Source: CAWBOY01 sp963790585
GTDB taxonomy: Bacteria; Planctomycetota; Planctomycetia; Gemmatales; Gemmataceae
Length of the DNA stretch: 64,000 nucleotides
Direction of reading: 5' to 3'
Assembly (NCBI GenBank): GCA_963790585.1
Contig: CAWBOY010000008.1
Coordinates: forward strand, 124,001 to 188,000
The notes under the pieces are model-generated. The model did not search any database. It saw only the letters and a program-made list of their open reading frames with translations, and had not been told where the DNA came from. Made by a program: the position numbers and the translations under genes. Every line of letters starts with the position of its first letter. Position 1 is the stretch's first letter. This document shows positions 17,941 through 26,934 of the stretch, piece by piece.

Positions 17941-19246
17941 CCACTCCCGACCAATTGAATCATGCCCCGCCAGCGCGGGCCGACGAAGGCGGCGCCAAAT
18001 CAGCGCTGCGCCAGCGCGTTCGCTCCTTGAGCCTGGGCGGCCGCGATGGCTCAGCCGGCAAGCGCGGCGCGGCCCCGCCATCACGCGTGTCGATGATACC
18101 CTGGGTCCTGTGCTTCGTCATGCTCGTCGTGACCTGCCTCTTTGGCTATCGCGCCTATCGCGCCCGGTAGTTCCGCTCGATGAGGGTTCCAGCACCGCGG
18201 AGAACGGCAGCGGCGACACCCGATCGACAGGTTCCTCTTCCAGCAGCGGCCGCTCGTCCACCGTCCAAGAAGAGAACCCGGTCCAATCCAAAGGTTATGT
18301 CGTCTCGCCGCACACGGTCCAGGTCAGCCCGATTCTCAGCGGCCGACTCGTCTGGGTCGATCCAAATCTCGAAGAAGGCCGCCTGTTCAGCCAGGGCGAA
18401 ATCCTCGCCAAGGTCGAGGACATCGACTACAAGGCCAGCGTCGAGCGAGCCGAGGGTGTGAAATCAGAAGCGGAAGAATATCTCAAGGAATTGGAAACAT
18501 CGCTGCCTCTGCAAGTGAAACAGCTCGAAGCAGCCTGGCAAGCGAATCGCTCCAAGGCCGACCTGAGCGCCCGGCTCGTCGACAACGCCCGCATCTCGCG
18601 CACGGCTACCTCGGTCGAAGACAAACAAAAGCTCGATAGCGGCCTGGCGCAAGACAACTTCATGAACATCAAGTCGGAATGGGAATACGTTCAGCTCAAG
18701 CAGACGCTTGACCGGAAGCTGGCCCAGCAACGGGCCAAGGTCGAGCAGGCCCGGGCTGATCTAGTGCGCGCCAAATTCCTCTACGATAACTGTGAGATCA
18801 AAGCTCCGGTAACGGGCACAATCCTCAAGAAAGCCGCTGAAAAGGGCAACTACGTCAACCCCGGCGCTTTCTCCGGCTCGGGCGGCATTTCGGTCAGCTT
18901 GTGCGATATGGCCGACCTCTCGGATGTGGAAATCGATCTGTCGATCCAGGAGCGCGAGATCTCCAAGATCGTCGAGGGCCAGGAATGTACGGTGCTGCCC
19001 GAGGCGTATCAAAATTTTAAGCCGTATCTGGCGAAGTATCCCAACGGCTACCGCGGCGTCGTGTCGCGCATCATCCCGCTCGCCGATCGCGGCAAGGGTT
19101 CGCTGTCCGTGCGCGTCAAGCCGTTCGTGCCGAAGGAGGAGGCCGGAGTCTATCTCAAGCCCGAGATGGGCGTACTCGTGACCTTCAAGAAAGCCGTGCC
19201 CGGCAACTGGACCTTGCGCCTCTTTGGCGGTTGGAAAGATTCCTGA
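17937..19246 (+). CDS. HlyD/MFP-family membrane fusion protein (frameshifted)
   Basis: Begins MTTPDQLNHAPP at an ATG overlapping the TetR stop. One membrane helix (IPWVLCFVMLVVTCLFGYRAY, about 54-74), then a TAG after a CCC run at 18163-18165. Adding one C restores RAPVVPLDEGSST and reads through to 19246, about 436 residues in all. The remainder is a membrane-fusion adaptor: lipoyl-like half (VQVSPILSGRLVWVDPN), long coiled coil of alternating charged residues (about 170-290), second half (IKAPVTGTILKKAAEKG) and beta-barrel. It links the inner-membrane permeases to the periplasmic or outer-membrane side. The N-terminal cytoplasmic region is low-complexity. Confidence 0.85.
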
Positions 19247-19295
19247 GAGGACGCCTGACAAGTCTCCCCTCTCCCTCTGGGAGAGGGGTTGGGGA

Positions 19296-19413
19296 GCCGT
19301 GGCCGGGGTCGGTACTCCGACCCCGGTTCTCTTGAGCCGCGAAGGCTACCGGGGTCAGAGTACCGACCCCGGCCACGGCTTGCGATTTTGTCGAAAGAAC
19401 TTCCGACTCAGGA
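19296..19413. repeat. R1 element inside the export operon
   Basis: Hairpin 19296-19379 with the standard nested palindromes, followed by an inverted tail ending TTCCGACTCAGGA at 19413. It lies between the HlyD and ATPase genes, 20 bp before the ATPase start. It mirrors the R1 copy at 20218-20334: the two elements point toward each other with the ATPase gene between their tails. Confidence 0.92.
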
Positions 19414-19433
19414 TTATGGATAGGGGACCACCC

Positions 19434-20205
19434 ATGAGTGAGGCGATCGTTCAGGTCAAGGATCTGAGCAAGTATTTTCGGCGCGGCAGCGAGCAAATTC
19501 ACGTGCTCGAGCAGCTGACCCTCGAAGTGCCCGAGGGCGAGTTTCTCGCCCTGATGGGACCGAGCGGCTCGGGCAAGACGACGTTGCTCAACCTCATCGC
19601 CGGCCTCGATTCGCCGACCGGCGGAACCATCGATGTCGATGGCGAGCGCATTAGCAATCTCAATGAAGCCCAGCTGGCGAAATGGCGCACCCGCAGCGTC
19701 GGCTTCGTCTTTCAGTTTTATCACCTGCTGCCCGTGCTCACCGCTTACGAAAATGTCGAGCTGCCTCTCTTGCTCCTGCCGTTATCCGCGCGAGCGCAAA
19801 AAGCAGGTACTCACCGCCCTCGATCTCGTCGGCCTCTCGAACCGCTTGACGCATCGCCCCGGCCAACTGTCCGGCGGCCAACAGCAGCGCGTCGGCATCG
19901 CGCGAGCCATCGTCACCGATCCGACCTTGATCGTCGCTGACGAGCCGACCGGCGATCTCGATTCCAAGTCGGCCGATGAAATTCTCAACCTGATGGTCGA
20001 GCTAAGCCACGGCATGAAGAAGACCATCCTGATGGTGACGCACGACCCGCGCGCCGCCTCCCGCGCACAGCGCACGCTTCACCTGGAAAAAGGCCGCCTG
20101 GTGCGCGAGACGACATTCGCGGAGAGCGGCATGGCATATCGCGACGAGATGCCTATGGCGACGGCGAGCGACGGGATTCAGCGCATGGAAGATCGGGTAT
20201 CGTGA
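19434..20205 (+). CDS. ABC transporter ATP-binding protein, MacB/LolD-type (frameshifted)
   Basis: About 257 residues once one GC is added at TCCGCGCGAG (19785-19794), giving LPLSARERKKQVLTALDLVGL; the frames otherwise separate there. Walker A GPSGSGKTTL, Q-loop FVFQFYHLLP, signature LSGGQQQRVGIARA, Walker B LIVADEPTGDLDS and the switch His in VTHD are all present. The chosen start is the ATG at 19434 behind GGGGACCACC. Sequence type and neighbours place it with MacB/LolD-type ATPases that pair with FtsX-like permeases. Confidence 0.9.
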
Positions 20206-20217
20206 TTCTTTGTAGCG

Positions 20218-20334
20218 TCCTGAGTCGGAAGTTCGTTCAATAAATCGCAAGTCGTGGCCGGGGTCGGTACTCCGACCCCGGTAGCCCTCGCGGCTCCAGA
20301 GAACCGGGGTCGGAGTACCGACCCCGGCCACGAC
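20218..20334. repeat. R1 element inside the export operon
   Basis: Tail TCCTGAGTCGGAAGTTCG (from 20218) followed by the hairpin 20251-20334 (arms GTCGTGGCC / GGCCACGAC). It separates the ATPase gene from the first permease and is inverted relative to the copy at 19296-19413. A hairpin this strong inside an operon may reduce or redirect read-through. Confidence 0.92.
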
Positions 20335-20388
20335 TCGTGAGCCCCTCGCAGATAGATATAGAATTCGCCCATTCCGGAGTCCCCAACG

Positions 20389-22020
20389 ATGAGTTCCCTC
20401 GACCACCTGCTCATCCAATTTCTCGATAGCCCGCTCAACCTCGTCTACCTCGCGGTCGTTCTCGTTATGCTCGGTTTGGCGTTCATTTTTCGCCATGAGG
20501 TGACCTACCTCACGCGCTTCGTCATCAAGAGCATGGGCCGCAACATGCTGCGCACCGTGCTGACGAGTATCGCGACGATGGTCCTTGTGGTCGTCGTCAC
20601 GTTCGTCTGGACGATTCTCAGCTTCTTGGGCCAGGTCACGGGCGAGAAAGCCAAGGAGCAGAAGGCGATCATCACCGAGAAATGGCAGATTCCGAGCCAG
20701 ATGCCTTACTCGTACTACACCGGCAAGCTCGCGGAAGGGGCCTACAACAAAGAGGGCGATTATCGCGTCGACTCTTCGCGCGACGCCATGGCCTGGAGCT
20801 TCTACGCCGGGACGCTCGACCCGACCAAGAGCACGCGCGAGAACATTATTTTCTTCTTCTGCATGGAGCCGAGCAAGCTCATGGACGCCGGCTTTCTCAC
20901 CCGCAAGGAGAAAGCTGAACTCGATAAGCTCGCCGCCGATCGCGGTAATCTGCCGCCCGCGAAAACCAATCGACTGGCCGAGCTGGAAAGCATGGAGCGC
21001 GATCAAAAGGAACTCAAGGACCTCACAGACAAGGCAATCGCCACCGCGGAGCGGGCCATCAACTCGGGCGACATGAGCCACCTGGTCGATGACGATGTGA
21101 ACAAGGGATTGCTTCGCCTCCTGGAGAAGCCGGGCGCCTACACCTCGATGATGGACGGGATCGACGAATCGACGCCGCAAGAGCGGGTCTATCTCTATCT
21201 CGGCTGCAAGCTGCTGGAACGAAACCCGCGCTACACCATCGTCGGCCTCGATCGCATGAAGGCGATGAACAAGCAGGTCGGCGACAAGATCACAGTCACC
21301 GGAACCAATTACAAGGGGATCGATCTCGAGTTTCACATCATCGGCGTCTTCCCAGATGGGCGCTACAATCAAAGTTCGATCATGAACTTTAACTATCTGC
21401 AAAATAGCCTGGACAAGTACAAGGTTGATAACAAAGGCACCGAGCATTCTCTGGCGCAAAAGACGCTGAATCTTGCCTGGCTGCGTGTGCCCGATAGCAA
21501 GTCATTCCAAACGGTCGCCAAGCAGATCGACGAATCGACCGCGTTCAAAGACCCGGCCATCAAATGCGAAACGGCTTCGTCCGGCGTGGCGGCGTTCCTC
21601 GAATCGTATCGCGATCTCCTGTGGGGCATGCAATGGCTGCTCGTCCCGGCGCTCTTGGCGACGATGTCGCTCGTCATCGCCAATGCCATCAGCATCAGCG
21701 TCCGCGAACGGCGCACCGAGATGGCCGTCCTCAAGGTGTTGGGCTTCAGCCCGAACCAGGTGATGATCCTCATCCTTGGCGAAGCCATTTTTATCGGGGC
21801 CGGCTCCGGTTTCATCAGCGCGGCGATGACCTTTCTGATGGTCAACTCCGGCGGCGGCATCAAGTTCCCGATCGCCTTTTTCCCGGCGTTCAAGGTGCCC
21901 GCCCAGGCAATGTTGTGGGGCCCGTGCATCGGCGGCTTGACCGCTCTGGTCGGCAGCATCATTCCCTCTTGGTCGGCACGGACGGTCAAGGTATCCGAAG
22001 TCTTCTCCAAGGTGTCGTAA
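20389..22020 (+). CDS. ABC transporter permease, FtsX/MacB-like
   Basis: 543 residues. Two N-terminal helices (about 18-36 and 60-82), a long extracytoplasmic domain of MacB_PCD type (about 85-405), then three C-terminal helices with the FtsX-family stretch ISVRERRTEMAVLKVLGFSP on the cytoplasmic side. It starts with ATG after a modest GGAGT site. The extracytoplasmic domain includes a charged helical segment (about 165-230). It probably forms a heterodimer with the next gene, powered by the upstream ATPase and joined by the HlyD adaptor. The substrate is unknown. Confidence 0.9.
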   Translation: MSSLDHLLIQFLDSPLNLVYLAVVLVMLGLAFIFRHEVTYLTRFVIKSMGRNMLRTVLTSIATMVLVVVVTFVWTILSFLGQVTGEKAKEQKAIITEKWQIPSQMPYSYYTGKLAEGAYNKEGDYRVDSSRDAMAWSFYAGTLDPTKSTRENIIFFFCMEPSKLMDAGFLTRKEKAELDKLAADRGNLPPAKTNRLAELESMERDQKELKDLTDKAIATAERAINSGDMSHLVDDDVNKGLLRLLEKPGAYTSMMDGIDESTPQERVYLYLGCKLLERNPRYTIVGLDRMKAMNKQVGDKITVTGTNYKGIDLEFHIIGVFPDGRYNQSSIMNFNYLQNSLDKYKVDNKGTEHSLAQKTLNLAWLRVPDSKSFQTVAKQIDESTAFKDPAIKCETASSGVAAFLESYRDLLWGMQWLLVPALLATMSLVIANAISISVRERRTEMAVLKVLGFSPNQVMILILGEAIFIGAGSGFISAAMTFLMVNSGGGIKFPIAFFPAFKVPAQAMLWGPCIGGLTALVGSIIPSWSARTVKVSEVFSKVS

Positions 22021-22024
22021 CGCC

Positions 22025-23722
22025 ATGATCTTCGTTTTCTTGATCCTGTTACTCGCCAATGGTGGCAGCATCGTCGCGTCGGTCTCGACCTTGGTCTACC
22101 TCGCCGTCTTCGGCGGTGGCGGCGGCGCGACCTTAGCCGTGGTTTTGTTGATCGTCTACGGGCTTTGTTGGGTCTGGACCTGGCTGGGGCAGCAGATGGG
22201 CATGGGTCGGAATTCGAACGGCGATGAGTTCGCCGTCACGGAAAGCGCCCGCGGCATCGTCTGGGACCGCTTTGTTTGGCTTAGCTCCCAACTCATCCTG
22301 ATTCCCATGATCGGCTTGCCGTTGGCTATCGGGCTCGGGCCGCCGCTGCCGATTCTTTGGACAATCTTCACGGCCATCTTGGGCGTGCTTGCGGGGGCAG
22401 GTGTTCTTCTGCTGATCCTGCTTCTTATCTTTAGTGACGTGATGATCGTCTTTCTGTTCCTGCAGTTCTTCGGCGTCGTCAAGGGTGTGCCCTTCACCTA
22501 CAACGCCCGCAATCTCCTGGTGCGCTGGCGCGTCACGCTCTTGACGGCCGTGGCGTTCACGCTCGTCGTCGGCCTGCTCACCGTCATGGCGGCGTTCGTC
22601 AACGGTATGTACAAGCTCACCGAAGGCAGCGGCCATCCGGAGAATATCATCGTCATGGCCGACGGCTCGACCGACGAGCTGTTCAGCAACCTCAGCTACG
22701 GCGACATCACGGAGATCGATACGGTCCACCCGAATCACATTCCCAGAAATGCCGAGGGCAAGCCGCTTATCAGTCATGAGCTTTACCTTGTCGTCAATCA
22801 GCCGGTCGACGGCGCCAAATCGGGCGGGCGGTCGCGGCGCTTCATCCAGGTCCGTGGCATGGACGAGCCATCGCGCTCAGCCGATGTGCATTTTCTCAAG
22901 CTCAAGGAAGGCGATTGGTTCTCGGGAGGCGTCGTCAAAATCGAAGGCGACCCGGCCGGCGCAATCCCTGCCGTTCTTGGGGAGGGCATCGCCCGCGAGC
23001 TTGGCAAGGACTTGGGGAAAGACACTTTGAAGGTCGGCGATCTCTTCAACCTCGGCCCGCGCAAATGGTCCGTGGCCGGCATCCTCAACTCGGGCGGCAC
23101 GCTCATCGATTCCGAAATCTGGACTGGCCGCATCACCGCGGGCGACACCTTCGGCAAGCCTTTCGGTCGAACCTCGGTCGTCATTCGCACCGATAGCGCC
23201 GCATCCGCCGCCGACATCGCCAAGGACTTGAGCGAGAACTACAAGAAGCCCGCTGTCAAAGCCCAGGTCGAGACGGCCTACTACGAATCGCTCAACGCCA
23301 CGAATCAGCAGTTTCTCTATGCCGTCGTCGTCGTCGCCATCATCATGGCCGTCGGCGGCATCTTCGGCGTCATGAATACGATGTATGCCGCCATCAGCCA
23401 GCGCATGAAAGACATTGGGGTCCTGCGCATCATCGGCTATTCGCGCCGGCAGGTGCTGCTGTCGTTCTTCTTCGAATCGCTGCTGCTCGCCCTTATCGGT
23501 GGCATTCTTGGCTGCTGCCTGGGCTACTTCGCCAACGGCTACACCGCGTCGAGCATCGTCAGCGGCGGTCAAGGCGGCGGCAAGAGCGTGGTGCTGAAGC
23601 TGGTCGTCGATGGCAAATTGCTGGGAATTGGTTTGCTGTTCTCGCTGTTGATGGGCTGCATCGGCGGGCTGGTTCCCGCGCTGTCGGCGATGCGCTTGCG
23701 GGCGCTGGAGTCGTTGCGATAG
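22025..23722 (+). CDS. ABC transporter permease, FtsX/MacB-like, with extra N-terminal helices
   Basis: 565 residues, starting four bases after the stop of the first permease. Four or five N-terminal helices (about residues 1-160) precede the typical MacB_PCD core and the C-terminal three-helix FtsX domain (AISQRMKDIGVLRIIGYSRRQVLLSFFFESLLLALIGG). The extra N-terminal membrane block is unusual for the family and is not found in its partner. Last gene of the TetR-HlyD-ATPase-permease-permease operon. Confidence 0.9.
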   Translation: MIFVFLILLLANGGSIVASVSTLVYLAVFGGGGGATLAVVLLIVYGLCWVWTWLGQQMGMGRNSNGDEFAVTESARGIVWDRFVWLSSQLILIPMIGLPLAIGLGPPLPILWTIFTAILGVLAGAGVLLLILLLIFSDVMIVFLFLQFFGVVKGVPFTYNARNLLVRWRVTLLTAVAFTLVVGLLTVMAAFVNGMYKLTEGSGHPENIIVMADGSTDELFSNLSYGDITEIDTVHPNHIPRNAEGKPLISHELYLVVNQPVDGAKSGGRSRRFIQVRGMDEPSRSADVHFLKLKEGDWFSGGVVKIEGDPAGAIPAVLGEGIARELGKDLGKDTLKVGDLFNLGPRKWSVAGILNSGGTLIDSEIWTGRITAGDTFGKPFGRTSVVIRTDSAASAADIAKDLSENYKKPAVKAQVETAYYESLNATNQQFLYAVVVVAIIMAVGGIFGVMNTMYAAISQRMKDIGVLRIIGYSRRQVLLSFFFESLLLALIGGILGCCLGYFANGYTASSIVSGGQGGGKSVVLKLVVDGKLLGIGLLFSLLMGCIGGLVPALSAMRLRALESLR

Positions 23723-23740
23723 GAGAGGCGCACGAAGCGC

Positions 23741-23868
23741 ATTAAAGGAGCCGCGCACGGCAGCGCAGTCCCCCTACCCAGGGTCGCGAAGCGCACCCTG
23801 GGTAGGGGGACTGAATGCGGCCCGCTTACTGCGCTGCGCTCCATGCGCGGTTCCTTTAATGCGCACCC
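23741..23868. repeat. R8 inverted repeat, likely terminator region
   Basis: Outer arms ATTAAAGGAGCCGCGC and GCGCGGTTCCTTTAAT enclose a perfect inner hairpin, CCCCCTACCCAGGGT / ACCCTGGGTAGGGGG (23771-23809). It lies between two convergent genes, so it could terminate both. The inner hairpin recurs at 61251-61290. Confidence 0.88.
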
Positions 23869-23883
23869 TGCGCGGCCCTTTGC

Positions 23884-25788
23884 TTACTTTTTCTTTATCA
23901 TCATCTCCGCCCGATTCACGAGATCGCCGAAGCCGTCCATTTTGCCGTAGAGCGCGATCACTTCCTGACACCACTTCCGCTTTTCCACGCGCGTGAGCTT
24001 CGGATCGGTCTCGGTGTCGTCGAGCAATTTCTTTACCATCTTTAGCCGGGCGTCGAGCGATTTTTGCTCCTCGGCCTTGGCTTTGAGGCTGTCGATCTTC
24101 TTGAGAGATAGTAGATAGAGAGATTTCCTCTCCGCGTCATCCTTGGTCTTATCGCGGATCTCTTTGTAGCGCTCGCTGGCGTTGAAGGCGTCGCCGATGT
24201 CTTCATAGCGTTGGGCGTCGAGAGCCAGCTTTTGGACGCCTTGGAGACCGGGATCCTTCTCGGTATCGAACATTGTCTTGCTGACCTGGATGAGCTGGCT
24301 CTCCAGATCGTCCATCTCCTTGTACGGCTGAAGCCTTTGCGCGGCGTAGAGGCCCCAGAGATGGAAGCCGGAGGCTTCGTTCCATGTCGTCCTGGCCTCG
24401 TCCCACTTTTTCTGGGCCTCGCCGAGGTTGCCCGCGGCCTCGGCCCTGGCGGCCGCGAAGACGTCTTTCTCGGCGTCGTTTTTCGGCTCGCCGGCGAACT
24501 TGGGCCGATCGAGGGCCGCTTGCACGATCTGCCCGCATTCATAAAGATCGTAGAACCGCTGCCATTCGCGCATCTTCTGCGCCTGGGCATCTGTGCTGGC
24601 TCCGTAACGGGTTAGATACTCTTTGATAGGGCCGTTGCGGGCCTTCTCCCAGGCGACCGGGTCTTTCGATGCCGGCGGCATCTGGCGTTCGGCCTCCTTG
24701 TAGAGCTGCTCGGGCGACTTTGGCAGGAAGGCCCAGACGATGCAGCCGGCCACGACGCAGAAGAGCATGAGCAGGCCAGCGACGCGCATCCAGACCGGAG
24801 GGCCGGCGTTGGCCGCCGTTTTTTTCTTCTTTTTCTTCCCCTTGCCCGAGGCGATGAGCACCTGGGCGACGCCCTTATCCGCATCGAAATCGGTCGTCCG
24901 CTCGTCGGCCAGGCGATCGACGCGCCGCTTTTTGACGGCGTCGACCCCCGCGCTCTGGAGCGCCTCGACCTTTTCTTGGATCGTGTTCAGAGCCTCGGCG
25001 ACCTTGGCGGCGTTGTAGGGCCGCTGTTCCGGCTTCTTTTCCATCATCTGGCAGATGAGCGTATCAAACCACGGCGGCAGATCGAGCACCAACCGCGACG
25101 GTCGCTCGAACTTGCCCTGGACATGCTGCAGGAACATCTCCATCGCGTTGTCCGCCGTGAAAGGCTTGCGGCCTGTCACCAGCTCGTAAAAGACGATGCC
25201 AAGAGAATACAGATCCGATTTATGGGTCAGTTCGCGCTCTCCCTTGCATTGCTCGGGCGACATGTAGGCGGCCGTGCCGACGGTGCAGTTCGTCGCGGTT
25301 AACCCCGTTTGATCGAGGTCCTTGGCGATGCCGAAGTCCGTGAGCTTGAGCGTGCCGTCCTTGGCGATCATCAGGTTGGACGGCTTGAGATCGCGATGAA
25401 TGACGCCCTTGTCAGCCGCATGTTGCAGGGCGGCGCACAGCTGTTTGCCGAGATCGACGACTTCTTCCCAGGTGAGCCGGCCTTTGCGCGCCAGGACTTT
25501 ATCGAGCGTTTCGCCTTCGATGTACTCCATCGCGTAGTAGCGCGTCCCCTGATATTTGCCGATGCCGAAGAGGCGGACAATGTTGGGGTGATTGAGCTGT
25601 TTGAGGATGGCCCCCTCGCGCTCGAAGCGCTCGGACGCGCTGTCGCTGGAACCCATGCCGGGCAGCATCACCTTGAGCGCGACGAGCTGGCCCGTCTTGG
25701 AATAGCTGCCAAGAAAGACGGTGCCCATCGCACCGCTGCCAAGCTCCTTCTCGATCAGGAACGGGCCAAGCCGCTGGCCAATCAGCAT
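23884..25788 (-). CDS. Membrane-anchored Ser/Thr protein kinase
   Basis: 634 residues. Hanks-type kinase domain at about 8-275 with glycine loop GSGAMGTVF, Lys39 (VALK), catalytic loop HRDLKPSN (Asp133) and DFG at 151-153; APE is replaced by SPE in the activation segment YMSPEQ. A basic linker (GKGKKKKKKT) precedes one membrane helix (about 330-350), and the C-terminal 280 residues form a charged helical extracytoplasmic region without a known domain. This matches the PknB-like layout common in planctomycetes. No phosphatase or substrate is encoded beside it. Confidence 0.95.
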   Translation of the reverse strand: MLIGQRLGPFLIEKELGSGAMGTVFLGSYSKTGQLVALKVMLPGMGSSDSASERFEREGAILKQLNHPNIVRLFGIGKYQGTRYYAMEYIEGETLDKVLARKGRLTWEEVVDLGKQLCAALQHAADKGVIHRDLKPSNLMIAKDGTLKLTDFGIAKDLDQTGLTATNCTVGTAAYMSPEQCKGERELTHKSDLYSLGIVFYELVTGRKPFTADNAMEMFLQHVQGKFERPSRLVLDLPPWFDTLICQMMEKKPEQRPYNAAKVAEALNTIQEKVEALQSAGVDAVKKRRVDRLADERTTDFDADKGVAQVLIASGKGKKKKKKTAANAGPPVWMRVAGLLMLFCVVAGCIVWAFLPKSPEQLYKEAERQMPPASKDPVAWEKARNGPIKEYLTRYGASTDAQAQKMREWQRFYDLYECGQIVQAALDRPKFAGEPKNDAEKDVFAAARAEAAGNLGEAQKKWDEARTTWNEASGFHLWGLYAAQRLQPYKEMDDLESQLIQVSKTMFDTEKDPGLQGVQKLALDAQRYEDIGDAFNASERYKEIRDKTKDDAERKSLYLLSLKKIDSLKAKAEEQKSLDARLKMVKKLLDDTETDPKLTRVEKRKWCQEVIALYGKMDGFGDLVNRAEMMIKKK

Positions 25789-26110
25789 GAGGAAGTCCCT
25801 GTTCGGAGAGAGGTTGGGGATACGGAAAGACTCTACAGGTATGGTAAGGAAGCGCTAGCGATAGGGGCAACAGATCTTGAACGGCCGCATCCAGCGGCGC
25901 TAGGGATGTTTGTCTTTACGAGCCGGGAGCGCGAGCGAACGGGGAGCATTACACTCGGTTGGATTTTCTCCGGTCGCTGACGCTCCCGGCTCGCCAAGGC
26001 ACAGCAAAATGATAATTCCTTTAACAAGTGCCGAAACCTTTCCCGACCCCCTCTGTTGAATGTGCTATAGTCGCGGCGCACCACCGCAAGCCCATCAAGA
26101 GGAGTTCATC
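25789..26110. other. Intergenic region with R4 element
   Basis: This 322-bp gap between divergent genes holds an R4 inverted repeat at 25919-25994 (GAGCCGGGAGCGCGAGCGAA ... TCGCTGACGCTCCCGGCTC). The part closest to the plus-strand gene must hold its promoter; CTATAGTCG at about 26064 could be a -10 region, but no convincing -35 is paired with it. Confidence 0.7.
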
Positions 26111-26609
26111 ATGCGTCTATCGCATCTCTTGTTTACGCTGACTCTTACGCTCGCTCTGGTTCTGCCCGCGCGGCACGGCGCCGCTGGGCACCAAAAGCAT
26201 CCAGGCCACGAAGACGCCCAAGAGCCCGCGGCCGAAGAAACAACATCACGTGCTGCATGGCGTCGTGATCGAAGTGAAGCATACGAAGAGCCATGAAGGG
26301 ACATTTAAGATCCAATTACCGAAGCATCACCATAAAAAGGGTTCGATCAGCGCCAAGGCGGCGGCGACGAAAAAGCACCACCGCGTCGTGACGATTCACG
26401 TCAAGCAGCACACGAAATTCCGCAAGGTCTGGCGGGCGGCTGGCAAGGTTCACCATCAACACGCCATCTTCGCCGAGCTGCACAAGGGCGAACATGTGCG
26501 CGTCGTCTTGAATCGCCATCATCATGCCCTGGACGTGGACATCCACGTTAAACCACCGGTGACGACGACAGCTGCCAAGCCTCCGGCTAAGGTCCTCAAG
26601 AAGAAATAA
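26111..26609 (+). CDS. Secreted His/Lys-rich small protein (frameshifted)
   Basis: ATG with a good AAGAGGAG site. A signal peptide (MRLSHLLFTLTLTLALVLPARHGAA) is followed after a GCCGCTGG tract (26180-26187) by a frame change. One added GC gives GAALGTKSIQATKTPKSP and about 166 residues. The mature part is basic and rich in His and Lys (HHHKKGS, KKHHRVVTIHVKQH, NRHHHALDVDIHV). I recognise no family. The composition suggests binding to metal, polyanions or the cell wall; that is inference. A beta-rich core (VVIEVKHTK, FKIQLPKH) is likely. Confidence 0.72.
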
Positions 26610-26639
26610 CGCCAAGGAATCAACCGCCCCACAACATCA

Positions 26640-26827
26640 GAGCCGCAGTCGGGAAGCTTACGCTGCCTCCCGGCTCGCGGCTCGTGGTGTTAAAGGCTAT
26701 CCGCTAAGGTTGTGGCGGCACGTTTTCAACGTGCCTTTGTTGTGGAACGGTCTCCTGACCGTTCCACTTCGCATGTTTTTTGGTGGGGAGACAAAGCGGC
26801 ACGTTGAAAACGTGCCGCCACAACCTT
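26640..26827. repeat. R4 fragment and full R10 inverted repeat
   Basis: A degenerate R4 hairpin (AGAGCCGCAGTCGGGAAGC ... CCTCCCGGCTCGCGGCTC, 26640-26684) is followed by R10 at 26706-26827, with arms AAGGTTGTGGCGGCACGTTT / AAACGTGCCGCCACAACCTT. Inside R10 a smaller palindrome, GGAACGGTCTCCTGACCGTTCC, forms a second hairpin. Together these occupy most of the 325-bp gap. Confidence 0.88.
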
Positions 26828-26934
26828 ACCGGACAGCCCGTTAGCGCCAGCGCAACTCTTTCCCTTGCCCGCGTCCCATTTACCAGCCACAATACGCTTC
26901 AGACACATCTACCGCCCTCGTCCGGAGAATTCTG

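Noticed and set aside
20002..21459. 485-codon open frame on the minus strand
   Set aside because: Antisense to the ABC ATPase and permease genes, whose motifs are clear; it runs through an R1 repeat and its product is low-complexity.
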